Assembly (NCBI RefSeq): GCF_029946505.1
Contig: NZ_JARZHG010000035.1
Span: 57,340-121,339, forward strand
Reading direction: 5' to 3'
DNA length: 64,000 nt
From: Polyangium sp. y55x31
Lineage (GTDB): Bacteria > Myxococcota_A > Polyangia > Polyangiales > Polyangiaceae
Shown: positions 36,958 to 44,749 of the stretch, piece by piece
Layout of the letters: each line of letters begins with the position of its first letter
Numbering within the stretch: the first letter of the stretch is position 1
Notes under the pieces: generated by a model
The model's database searches: none
Told to the model about the DNA's origin: nothing
The model's input: only the letters and a program-made list of their open reading frames with translations
Translations under genes and position numbers: made by a program

Positions 36958-37807
36958 GCCCGAGCGAGCGCGCAGCGTGGGGGGCGTGATCGAGCGCCCG
37001 CCGCGCCGCGCGGCTCTCGGTCGGGAGCTCGACGATGAACGTCGCGCCCTGTCCAGGCTCGCTCTCGACGCGGATCGAACCGCCGTGCGCCTCCGCGGCC
37101 GCGCGCGCGATGTAAAGACCGAGGCCGAGGCCGCCGAAGCGTGAAGGCGGCACGGCTCGTTCGAATCGCTCGAAAATGCGCACCTGGTCGTCCTCGGCGA
37201 TTCCGATCCCATGATCCTGCACGACGAGCCGGACTCCGCCCTCCATCTCCGCGACGTCGATGGTGACGGGCCTGCCCTCGCCATACACCAACGCATTGCG
37301 GACGAGGTGCAGGACGAGCTGCTCGACCAGCATGCGGTCCCATTGCCCGCGAGCGGCGCCGGAGACGCGGATCGTGACGAGCGCGCGGGCGTCCGGGCGC
37401 TGTGCCACGCGGTCGACGATGTCGCCGACGAGCCCGGCGAGATCGACGTCCTCGCAGGCGAGCGGGAGCTCGCTCGCCACGATTTGCGTGGCGTGCAGGA
37501 GCTCGTCGCAGAGGAGCGCCAGGCGCCCGAGCTGGCGGTCGAAAGACTCCACCATGCTCGGAATGCGCGCCGGGACCTCCTCGGGGTGCTGCGAGAGGAG
37601 GCGACGAATGTGCTGCGCCTGAAGCCGGAGCGCGGTGACCGGGGTCAAGAGCTCGTGGGAGGCGAGCGAGATGAACTCGTCACACGGGGCCCGCATGCAA
37701 GGCGGGTTTTGTCGTGCCTCGACGGGGGAGCCCGATCGAGCAGCGAGGGCGGGGGAGGGATGCCGAGCACACATGGTTGGACTCCTCGTCGGTTTTCCCA
37801 TGAGCAT
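36869..37807 (-). CDS. Soluble sensor-less histidine kinase
   Basis: A histidine kinase of about 312 residues. H-box: DEFISLASHELLTPVTALR (Leu in place of the usual Arg), N-box LVRNALVYGEG, G1 VQDHGIGIAEDD and G2 FGGLGLGLYIARA in an HATPase_c domain ending VELPTE. Only about 35 residues precede the dimerisation domain, so there is no room for a sensor domain. An Arg-rich, probably unstructured tail overlaps the end of the sigma-54 activator. Possible starts are 37807, 37801 and 37696; 37807 is used. No response-regulator gene is adjacent. Confidence 0.75.
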   Translation of the reverse strand: MLMGKPTRSPTMCARHPSPALAARSGSPVEARQNPPCMRAPCDEFISLASHELLTPVTALRLQAQHIRRLLSQHPEEVPARIPSMVESFDRQLGRLALLCDELLHATQIVASELPLACEDVDLAGLVGDIVDRVAQRPDARALVTIRVSGAARGQWDRMLVEQLVLHLVRNALVYGEGRPVTIDVAEMEGGVRLVVQDHGIGIAEDDQVRIFERFERAVPPSRFGGLGLGLYIARAAAEAHGGSIRVESEPGQGATFIVELPTESRAARRALDHAPHAARSLGLIHPVRRRSRSRLPGAVARAARPSRTRAF

Positions 37808-37987
37808 CGACCATGCCAGGGCACGCGCCCCTTTCTTTCGCCGGATCGGACCCGGATCGGCCATTGTCTCGGGCACGCCTGAGCGCTGGGGCATTGCGTG
37901 GTCAGGCAAGAGGCAGAGGCCCGCGCCGCCCGTTCGCCTCGGCGCGCGCGGGTTATGCCAACAAGGGGCGCGGGCTATACTGCGGAC

Positions 37988-40900
37988 ATGTCCAGAGGGC
38001 AGGACGAGCCCGCGACGTTCGGACCGTACCGTGTTCGAGGCATCCTCGGGCGCGGAGGAATGGGGATCGTCTACTGGGGCGAGCACCGGGACACGGGGCA
38101 AGAGGTCGCGATCAAGACCGTCGAGGCGGCCTTTGGGCAGGAGATCGCCAGCATTCGACGCGAGATCCACGCGCTCGGTCGGCTTCGTCATCCTGGCATC
38201 GTGCAGATCCTCGCCCAGGGCGTGGACGACGGCCGGCCGTGGTATGCTATGGAGCGGCTCCGTGGTCGTACGTTGCGCGCGCTCATCGAGGCGCGGCGCC
38301 CCGGCGAGCCCATCTCGGCCGAGGAGCTCACGACGATCTGCGGCGTCATGCGCCGCCTCTGCGAGGCGCTGTCGTGCCTGCACGGCGCCGAGTTCGTCCA
38401 CCGTGATCTCAAGCCGGACAACATTTTCCTTCGGGACGACGGCGCGCCGGTGCTCGTGGATTTCGGGATCGCCGCGAGGTTTTCCGGGACGAGCGGGCGC
38501 GACTCGCTCGAAATGGACGTGGTGACGGGGAGCCCGCCTTATATGTCGCCCGAGCAGATCCGCGGCGATCTGGTGGATGCACGGAGTGATCTGTATGCGC
38601 TCGGCTGCATCCTCTACGAATGCCTGACCGGCCGGCGGCCCTTCGAGGGGCCCACGCCCCGCGACGTGATCGGAAAACACCTCAGCGAGGCGCCCGCGCC
38701 GCCGTCGGCGAGCGTGCCCGGCATTCCCGCGGCGCTCGATCGGCTGGTCCTCGATTTGCTCGCCAAACGACCGCAGGATCGAATGGGCTATGCCGAGGAC
38801 GTGGCGGCCGCGCTCGCCGTCTTTGCGCCGGCCGAGCTCACGCTGCGGTGCCGGGCGGAGCCATATCTCTATCGGCCGAGCTTCATCGGCAGGCACGACG
38901 TCGTCTGGAAGCTGCAAGCGCACCTCGGCGCTGCGCGGGGCGGGGAGGGGCGGTGCGTGTTCATCGGCGGCGAGAGCGGCATCGGCAAGACACGCCTCGT
39001 CGCCCAGCTCGCCAGCCTCGCCTTGCGGGCGGGTTTTACGGTGGTGACCGGCGAATGCGTCGCATTCGGCACGCACGGGGCCGGCGCCGCGCCGCTCCAT
39101 CCGTTTCGCCCGCTCTTGCTCACCATCGCGGACCATTGCCGCCGCGCCGGTCCCGAAGAGGCGGCGCGCATGCTCGGCGAGCGCGCGGCCATGCTCGCGG
39201 CCTACGAGCCTGCCCTCGCCATGCTCGCGCCTGCGACGACGGCCGCCGAGCCCCTATCGGCATTGCCCTCGGCGACGGCCCGGGAGCGGGTCGTCGCGGG
39301 CCTGACCGAGACGTTGTTCGCGTTCGCCGAAACCGAGCCGCTGCTCCTGGCGATCGACGATCTGCAATGGGCGGACGAGCTGTCCCTGCGCTTTTTACGG
39401 GATCTCGTGTTCCGGCCGCTCGCGGGTCAGCGCATGCTCGTGGTGGGGACGTTCCGCACGGACGAGGTGAGCGATACGCTCGCGGGCCTGCTCGCCGCGC
39501 CCCGAGCGATGTGCGTCGAGCTCGGCGCCCTCGATTCGGCGAGCACGCGGCAGGTCGCACGCGACATGCTCGCCCTGCCGGAGCTGCCCCGGGCCTTCCT
39601 CGATTTCGTGGCCGAGGCCTCCGACGGAAACCCGTTTTTCCTGGCCGAATACCTGCGCACGGCTCTGTCCGAGGGGCTCTTGTACCGGGACGCCGGCGGC
39701 GTATTTCGTGTCGCCGCGCGAGGGCAGGATCCGTGCGCGGTGCGCGCTGCGCTCGGGCTTCCGCGCTCGCTCGCGGGCCTCATCGAGCGGCACCTCGCCG
39801 GCCTCGACGCGCCGAGCCGCTGGCTCGCCCATCTATCGGCGACGCTCGGCCGCGAGGTGGACGAGGAGGTCCTGCGCCGCGCCGCGGATCTGCCCGAGTC
39901 GACGTTGATGGATGCGCTCGGCAGTCTGCGGCGCGCGTACGTGCTCGAAGACGGGGGTGGGGGACGCCTCCGGTTCCTGCACGAAAAACTCCGCGAGCGC
40001 GCATATGCCGAGATCCCCGAGGACGAGCGGAGGGATGCGCATGCACGCGTGGGGCGAGCGCTGGAGGAGGTTTTTTCGGGCGAACAGAGGATGGATCACG
40101 TCGAGGCGCTCGCGTACCATTATCGGGAGAGTGGCGAGATCGAAAAAGCCGCGTCTTACGCCGAGGAGGCCGCGGCGAAGGCCGCGCGCGTGTATGCGCT
40201 CGACGATGCGCGGCGGCGTTATGGCGACGCGCTCGCCCTGATGGGAAAACTCCCCCAGACGGAGGACGTTTTGCGGCGGCGCGTGAGCGTCACGGTGCGC
40301 TGGGCCGAGGCATGCCTGTACGAGCCGTCGCCGCGGCAGATCGAGGTGCTGGCGGAGGCGCGGGAAATCGCGGCTCGGATTGGGGATGCGAGCGCGGTCG
40401 TGCGGTGTGATTACTGGGCGGGCTGGATCGCGTATGCGCTCGGCGATCACGCGGGGGCCATCCGGATCTCGGAGCGCGCGATCGACGAGGCGCGCGCGCT
40501 CGGCGACCACAAGATGCTCTCCCAGCTCGTGCTGAACCTGGGCCAGAATCACGCCGCGGCCGGCGCCTACGACGAGGCCCTCGCGCACATCCGCCAGGGC
40601 ATTTCGATGAAGGAACGAGCGCCCGGGGGTGGGCGGACCGCGGGGTGCGCGTACGGTTACGGATACCTGGGCATGATCCACGGCGATCGCGGCGAATTCA
40701 CGGAGGCGCACGCGCACGTCGAGACCGCGCTCGCCATTGCGGCCGAGCTCGGGCGCCGCTCGCTCGAAAGCTCGGTGCTCGTGCAGCGGGCGATGGTCGA
40801 AGGCTGGCAAGGCGCGTTCGAGGCGTGCGCTGCGACGGCCGAACGCGCGCGGCAGCTCGCGGCGATTCTGGGCGCCCCCTACGTCGCGGCCATGAGCAAG

Positions 40901-41413
40901 ACCGCCGAGGGGCTTTCCCTGGTTTCGCTCGGCAAGCGGGAGGAGGGGCTCACGCTCCTCGAGGAGGCGGTACAATGGATCGAGGCCACGGGGACGCGGC
41001 TCAGCGTCTCGTGGAGCTACGGCGCGCTGGCCGAGGCGCTCGCGCTCGCGGGGCGGACCGAGGAGGCGGCGACCTATGCACGCGCCGCGCTCGCGCGGGC
41101 GGAAGCGGGGGATCGTATTGGTCTTTCGACGGCGCACCGGGCGCTCGCGCTCGCGGCGCGCGGGGACGCGGCGCGTGAGCATGTCGATGCGGCCCTCGAA
41201 ACGGCGCGCCAGAAAAAATCCCCGCGCGAGGAGGCGCTCGCCCACCTTTGCGCGGCGAGGGTGTTTCGCGATGAAGGGGCGGCCGCCGCGGCACGCGAGG
41301 AAGCGGCCGCGGCGCTCGCCGCGTTCGAGGCCATGGGAATGGTCGGGTTCGTGGTCGAGGCGCGCGCGCTCCTCGCATCGATCGCCCTTTCAGAGAGCAC
41401 GCGCGCCGCGTAA
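37988..41413 (+). CDS. Ser/Thr protein kinase-AAA ATPase-TPR protein (RD type)
   Basis: A 1141-residue PknK-like protein similar in architecture to the one at 31114-34881 but on the other strand. Kinase: LGRGGMGIVYWG (residues 20-31), Lys43, HRDLKPDN (138-145), DFG at 158-160 and GSPPYMSPEQ. ATPase: FIGRHDVVWKL, Walker A GGESGIGKTR (Lys334) and Walker B LLLAIDDLQWAD (452-463). The C-terminal 550 residues are TPR-like helical repeats (GDRGEFTEAHAHVETALAI and related). It has an intact RD motif, unlike the paralogue. Start ATG at 37988 gives a typical short N-terminus. It converges with the DyP-P450 gene across 8 bp. Confidence 0.88.
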   Translation: MSRGQDEPATFGPYRVRGILGRGGMGIVYWGEHRDTGQEVAIKTVEAAFGQEIASIRREIHALGRLRHPGIVQILAQGVDDGRPWYAMERLRGRTLRALIEARRPGEPISAEELTTICGVMRRLCEALSCLHGAEFVHRDLKPDNIFLRDDGAPVLVDFGIAARFSGTSGRDSLEMDVVTGSPPYMSPEQIRGDLVDARSDLYALGCILYECLTGRRPFEGPTPRDVIGKHLSEAPAPPSASVPGIPAALDRLVLDLLAKRPQDRMGYAEDVAAALAVFAPAELTLRCRAEPYLYRPSFIGRHDVVWKLQAHLGAARGGEGRCVFIGGESGIGKTRLVAQLASLALRAGFTVVTGECVAFGTHGAGAAPLHPFRPLLLTIADHCRRAGPEEAARMLGERAAMLAAYEPALAMLAPATTAAEPLSALPSATARERVVAGLTETLFAFAETEPLLLAIDDLQWADELSLRFLRDLVFRPLAGQRMLVVGTFRTDEVSDTLAGLLAAPRAMCVELGALDSASTRQVARDMLALPELPRAFLDFVAEASDGNPFFLAEYLRTALSEGLLYRDAGGVFRVAARGQDPCAVRAALGLPRSLAGLIERHLAGLDAPSRWLAHLSATLGREVDEEVLRRAADLPESTLMDALGSLRRAYVLEDGGGGRLRFLHEKLRERAYAEIPEDERRDAHARVGRALEEVFSGEQRMDHVEALAYHYRESGEIEKAASYAEEAAAKAARVYALDDARRRYGDALALMGKLPQTEDVLRRRVSVTVRWAEACLYEPSPRQIEVLAEAREIAARIGDASAVVRCDYWAGWIAYALGDHAGAIRISERAIDEARALGDHKMLSQLVLNLGQNHAAAGAYDEALAHIRQGISMKERAPGGGRTAGCAYGYGYLGMIHGDRGEFTEAHAHVETALAIAAELGRRSLESSVLVQRAMVEGWQGAFEACAATAERARQLAAILGAPYVAAMSKTAEGLSLVSLGKREEGLTLLEEAVQWIEATGTRLSVSWSYGALAEALALAGRTEEAATYARAALARAEAGDRIGLSTAHRALALAARGDAAREHVDAALETARQKKSPREEALAHLCAARVFRDEGAAAAAREEAAAALAAFEAMGMVGFVVEARALLASIALSESTRAA

Positions 41414-41421
41414 AGGTGTGG

Positions 41422-43989
41422 TCAGAGCCCCGAAAGGAGCAGTGGGGCCGCGATCTCGGCCATCAGCGGTCCGGCCAGGAATCGCCCGATGCAAGCGTGT
41501 GATCCATGGCCGAAGAGGAGGGAATGCTCGTCCGGGCGGCCCGGCTGGAAGACGTCGGGCTCTTCGAGCGCCTCCTCGTCGGCCATGGCAGAAGCGAGGG
41601 AGAGAATGACCCGGCTGCCCTTCGCAATGCGGGTCGCGCGGGGCGTGCCCGTTGCGAGCTCGACATCGACGACGGCGGTCCTGTAGAGCAGCGACGGATA
41701 AGGGTCGAACCGAGCGGCTTCGAGCAGGATGTCCGTCAGCCGAACCATGTCCCGCTTTCTCGCGGCCTCGCGCGCCTGCGCGCAGGCGTCCGGCGCGCCT
41801 CGTAGGTGCGCGAGGGCATGCAGGAGGGTCATCGCGGTCGGGACCATCGTTCCGGAGACGAGCCCACCCAGCATTTGACGGACGGTCATGCGGTCGAGCC
41901 CATGCGTGGCGGAGAGCGCGAGGAAGCGGCCGAGCACGTCGTCGCCCGCGGGTTTTCCGCTCGCGATCGAGAGCTCCCGCGCGCAGAGGAGCTCTTCGAG
42001 GTACTGCTGGTACGCAATGCCGGCCGCAGCGCCGGCGGCCGCGCGCTCGTCGCTCGGCAATGGGAAAAAGATGTAGGCCGACGCCACGCTCAGCCACAGA
42101 AAAAGCCCCTCGTCGGAAGGACCGGGCACGCCGAAGTATTCACCCGCGGTCCGCACCACCGAGGCGATGACGATCTGCGGAAGGAGGTCCGGCGCGCCGT
42201 TCGCGCGTTTGTTCACGAGATCGAGGACGATGGGCGTGACGAGGCGGGCGCGATCCAGGAGCTTTGGCAGGTCCCGAGGCCGGATGACGAGGCGCGCGAG
42301 GGACGCCTCGCGCTTGTGGCGTTCGCCGTCGATGCCCAGGAAAAACGGCCCCACGGTGGCCGTCATGCGAGCCCCGTATTCCTGGACCGAGAAGACCTCG
42401 GGTTTGGCGAGGACCTCCTGCACGTCCCGGAATCGCGAGACGAGCACGCCGTGCGGCGTCTCGAAAATGGGCCGCTCCTGGCGGAGGGCGCGCCAGTTCT
42501 CCGCCGTGTCGCAGAACGGCCGCCGCGCGGTCACCGGGTCGAGGAGACAGACCTCGACGCAGTTCTTCTTGTCCTCGTCGTTTTGCGCGAGCGCGTACTT
42601 CTGCAGGAACTTTTCGATGGTATCAGGCCGAGGTTTTTCCCTGTTCACGATGTACCGGAGCGCCTCGATGCCGGGCACGAAAAAATACGCGCCGCCGCGC
42701 ACCCGGACGAAGCTCGGCAGCCCGCAGAGGGTGCGGACCGAGGCGAGCTCACCGTTCGGGCCGGCCGTGGGAATGGTGAAGGTGCCGTGCGCGCAGGGAG
42801 ATCCGGAGACGGGGTCGTGGAGGGTGCTGGGCTCGCCGCCGACGTTTCCGTTGTTCAGCCATTGCTGCACGATCTCGAACTGCAGCGAGAGCGAGGCGCC
42901 GTAGGCGATGAAGATGAGCCCGCGATCCACGTGATCCTCGCCCTGGCCCTCCGGCAGCGGCGGGCCGTACGCCATCCCGCGCCGGATGAGCCGGTGCGTG
43001 CGGACGGCGGTGCGCCGCGCAATGGGCAGGGCGTCGCGCGGGTTCGCGCGCCGGATGTGGGCGCCGAACGGGCAACGGAGGCCCTCGGAATCCTGCTTTT
43101 GATAGCCGAAATCGTCGCGCCGCTCGACGGGCATGTCGGGATCGTCCTCGTCGGGGGCGAGCACGAGCGGCACGCCGCTCCGCCACCGGCCCATGAGCTT
43201 CGCGGCGACGAGCTCTTCGTCCATCCCGAGAATGGCCGCGTTTTCCGCGACGAAGCGGCGGAATCCGGCGACGTCCTGGCGCAACTTGCGCAGGGCGAGG
43301 TACGTGCCATTGCGGCGCAGCGCCTTCGGGCTCGGCCGAGCGGCGACGGCGCCGAAATCGTCGGGGTGATCGAGCAGGAACGCGCCGGGTTCGAGCGCGC
43401 GCCCAGGCGGCGCGTCGCTCCCGTCGCCGACGACGCTGGGATTGCTGCCGCCGTCCGCGAACCCGAAATGCTCCCGCCCCCCTTCGAGCGCCGCCGCCGT
43501 CTGCACGTGAACGACCCGTACCCGCGCGGCCTCGGCCTCGACGCGCAGCTCATGGGCCCGCGCATCCGCGTCGTCCTGGCTGCGCGCATAAACGAGCGCG
43601 ATCGCGTGCAGGGCCGGCGCGCCGCGTGGCAGGAGATCCCAGTGCTCGGGCGCGTCCGCGCCGATGTCGCCGAGGAACGCCGCGCGCTGCGCCATTCCGT
43701 GGCGAAACTCTTCCGGGAAACTTTCGAGCTCCTCGGCGGAGAGCCCCAGCACCCCGAGCCCCTCGAACGTGAACGCGAGGTTCAGCGTGAATCGTGGCCC
43801 CGGCGGCCTGGTGCGGGCCGTCGTGACCTCGGGGATCTTCTCGGCGATGAAGCGGCGCCCGGCGGCGATGTCCTCGAAATGCAGGAACAGGAAGCGCGCG
43901 TGGCGCATGCCGAATGTCTTGCCGTACGAGAGCAGGAGGTGGCCCTGCACGTCGTCGAGCTCGATCGAAACGTCGTTCGTCGTTTTCAT
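41422..43989 (-). CDS. DyP-type peroxidase fused to cytochrome P450, 855 aa
   Basis: One continuous frame encodes two heme enzymes. Residues 1 to about 465 are a DyP-type peroxidase: EHFGFADGG (catalytic Asp179 in GXXDG), NGTYLALRKLRQD, CPFGAHIRRANPR (probable proximal His311) and LIRRGMAYGP (probable distal Arg336), then RGLIFIAYGASL. Residues about 495-855 are a P450: K-helix ExxR as EAAR (757-760) and heme loop FGHGSHACIG (826-835, Cys833). The I-helix stretch reads SGTMVPTAM, so the usual AGx[DE]T acid-alcohol pair appears replaced. No signal peptide is seen, and no ferredoxin or reductase gene is nearby. The start ATG overlaps the stop of the upstream gene (ATGA). Third gene of the patatin operon. 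A peroxide- or hydroperoxide-using lipid oxidation role is inferred. Confidence 0.88.
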   Translation of the reverse strand: MKTTNDVSIELDDVQGHLLLSYGKTFGMRHARFLFLHFEDIAAGRRFIAEKIPEVTTARTRPPGPRFTLNLAFTFEGLGVLGLSAEELESFPEEFRHGMAQRAAFLGDIGADAPEHWDLLPRGAPALHAIALVYARSQDDADARAHELRVEAEAARVRVVHVQTAAALEGGREHFGFADGGSNPSVVGDGSDAPPGRALEPGAFLLDHPDDFGAVAARPSPKALRRNGTYLALRKLRQDVAGFRRFVAENAAILGMDEELVAAKLMGRWRSGVPLVLAPDEDDPDMPVERRDDFGYQKQDSEGLRCPFGAHIRRANPRDALPIARRTAVRTHRLIRRGMAYGPPLPEGQGEDHVDRGLIFIAYGASLSLQFEIVQQWLNNGNVGGEPSTLHDPVSGSPCAHGTFTIPTAGPNGELASVRTLCGLPSFVRVRGGAYFFVPGIEALRYIVNREKPRPDTIEKFLQKYALAQNDEDKKNCVEVCLLDPVTARRPFCDTAENWRALRQERPIFETPHGVLVSRFRDVQEVLAKPEVFSVQEYGARMTATVGPFFLGIDGERHKREASLARLVIRPRDLPKLLDRARLVTPIVLDLVNKRANGAPDLLPQIVIASVVRTAGEYFGVPGPSDEGLFLWLSVASAYIFFPLPSDERAAAGAAAGIAYQQYLEELLCARELSIASGKPAGDDVLGRFLALSATHGLDRMTVRQMLGGLVSGTMVPTAMTLLHALAHLRGAPDACAQAREAARKRDMVRLTDILLEAARFDPYPSLLYRTAVVDVELATGTPRATRIAKGSRVILSLASAMADEEALEEPDVFQPGRPDEHSLLFGHGSHACIGRFLAGPLMAEIAAPLLLSGL

Positions 43990-44708
43990 GATTTCTCCCC
44001 CTGCAACGTCGCCATCACCTGCTCGAAATTGCGCGCGATGGGCTCGATCTCGGCCGGAGCGAAGAGCCTCTTGTCCGCGAGGTCCCGGAGGTTCGCGCGA
44101 ACGCTGTCCACGATCGACCCGAGGAGGCGGCTCTCCGCTTCCTCGTCGACGCCGGAGAGCCGCGCGATCCCACGTTCGAGCTCGGCGAACAGCGCGTGGA
44201 TGTCGCCGCCGCAGCGGACCTTGCGCCGGAATTCCTCGAATTGTGTGTGGAGCGCCTTCCACCACCGAACGTCGATGACCGTCACGCCCGGATTGGCTGC
44301 ATAAAATCGGTCCGCCTCCACCATGTGCCGCTTCACCCACGCGACGAACGGCTCGAATTGCGCGGCCCCCGGATATCCCTCGCAATGCATCCAGACGAGG
44401 TCGAGGCCCCAGGCCATGCGGACCGAGAAGTCTTTCAGGTACGGCTCGAGCTCGCCCACGAACATCGAGACGAAGAGGAGCCGCCTTCCGCCGTCGAGGA
44501 TGGACCACTGGCCGAAATGCACGGAATCGATGAGATCGAGCACGCTCGGCCCCGTGATCTTGCCGTCCGAGGACCCGCCGAGGACCACCTGGAGGCGATC
44601 GACGTACCGGAGCGCGGGGAGCGAGGGCACGAATCCCTGCAGGATCGGCGTGATCAGCACGAGCGATCGCACGCGCGTCGCCGGAGCAATGGTTTCCAAT
44701 TCACGCAT
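43986..44708 (-). CDS. Unknown protein coupled to the DyP-P450 fusion, 240 aa
   Basis: Starts MRELETIAPATRVRSLVLIT after a good AAGGAG site (complement of 44714-44719). The central part, IDSVHFGQWSILD, followed by GRRLLFVSMFVGELEPYLKDF, resembles ferredoxin-like segments seen at the N-terminus of some peroxidase-type and lipid-oxidising proteins; this is a resemblance by eye only. The C-terminal third is helical (AEIEPIARNFEQVMATLQGEKS). No signal peptide or membrane span. It overlaps the next gene by four bases, so a stoichiometric or functional link with the DyP-P450 protein is likely. Family not recognised with confidence. Confidence 0.72.
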   Translation of the reverse strand: MRELETIAPATRVRSLVLITPILQGFVPSLPALRYVDRLQVVLGGSSDGKITGPSVLDLIDSVHFGQWSILDGGRRLLFVSMFVGELEPYLKDFSVRMAWGLDLVWMHCEGYPGAAQFEPFVAWVKRHMVEADRFYAANPGVTVIDVRWWKALHTQFEEFRRKVRCGGDIHALFAELERGIARLSGVDEEAESRLLGSIVDSVRANLRDLADKRLFAPAEIEPIARNFEQVMATLQGEKS

Positions 44709-44749
44709 GATGTCTCCTTGTTCGTGCGGGCAGATCGCCCCCGAAAACC

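Noticed and set aside
36869..39136. Reading the histidine kinase as a 755-residue protein starting at 39136
   Set aside because: The upstream part is antisense to the plus-strand kinase domain at 37988 and has no sensor-like features.
41806..44304. 832-codon open frame on the plus strand
   Set aside because: Antisense to the DyP-P450 gene, whose heme motifs are unambiguous.
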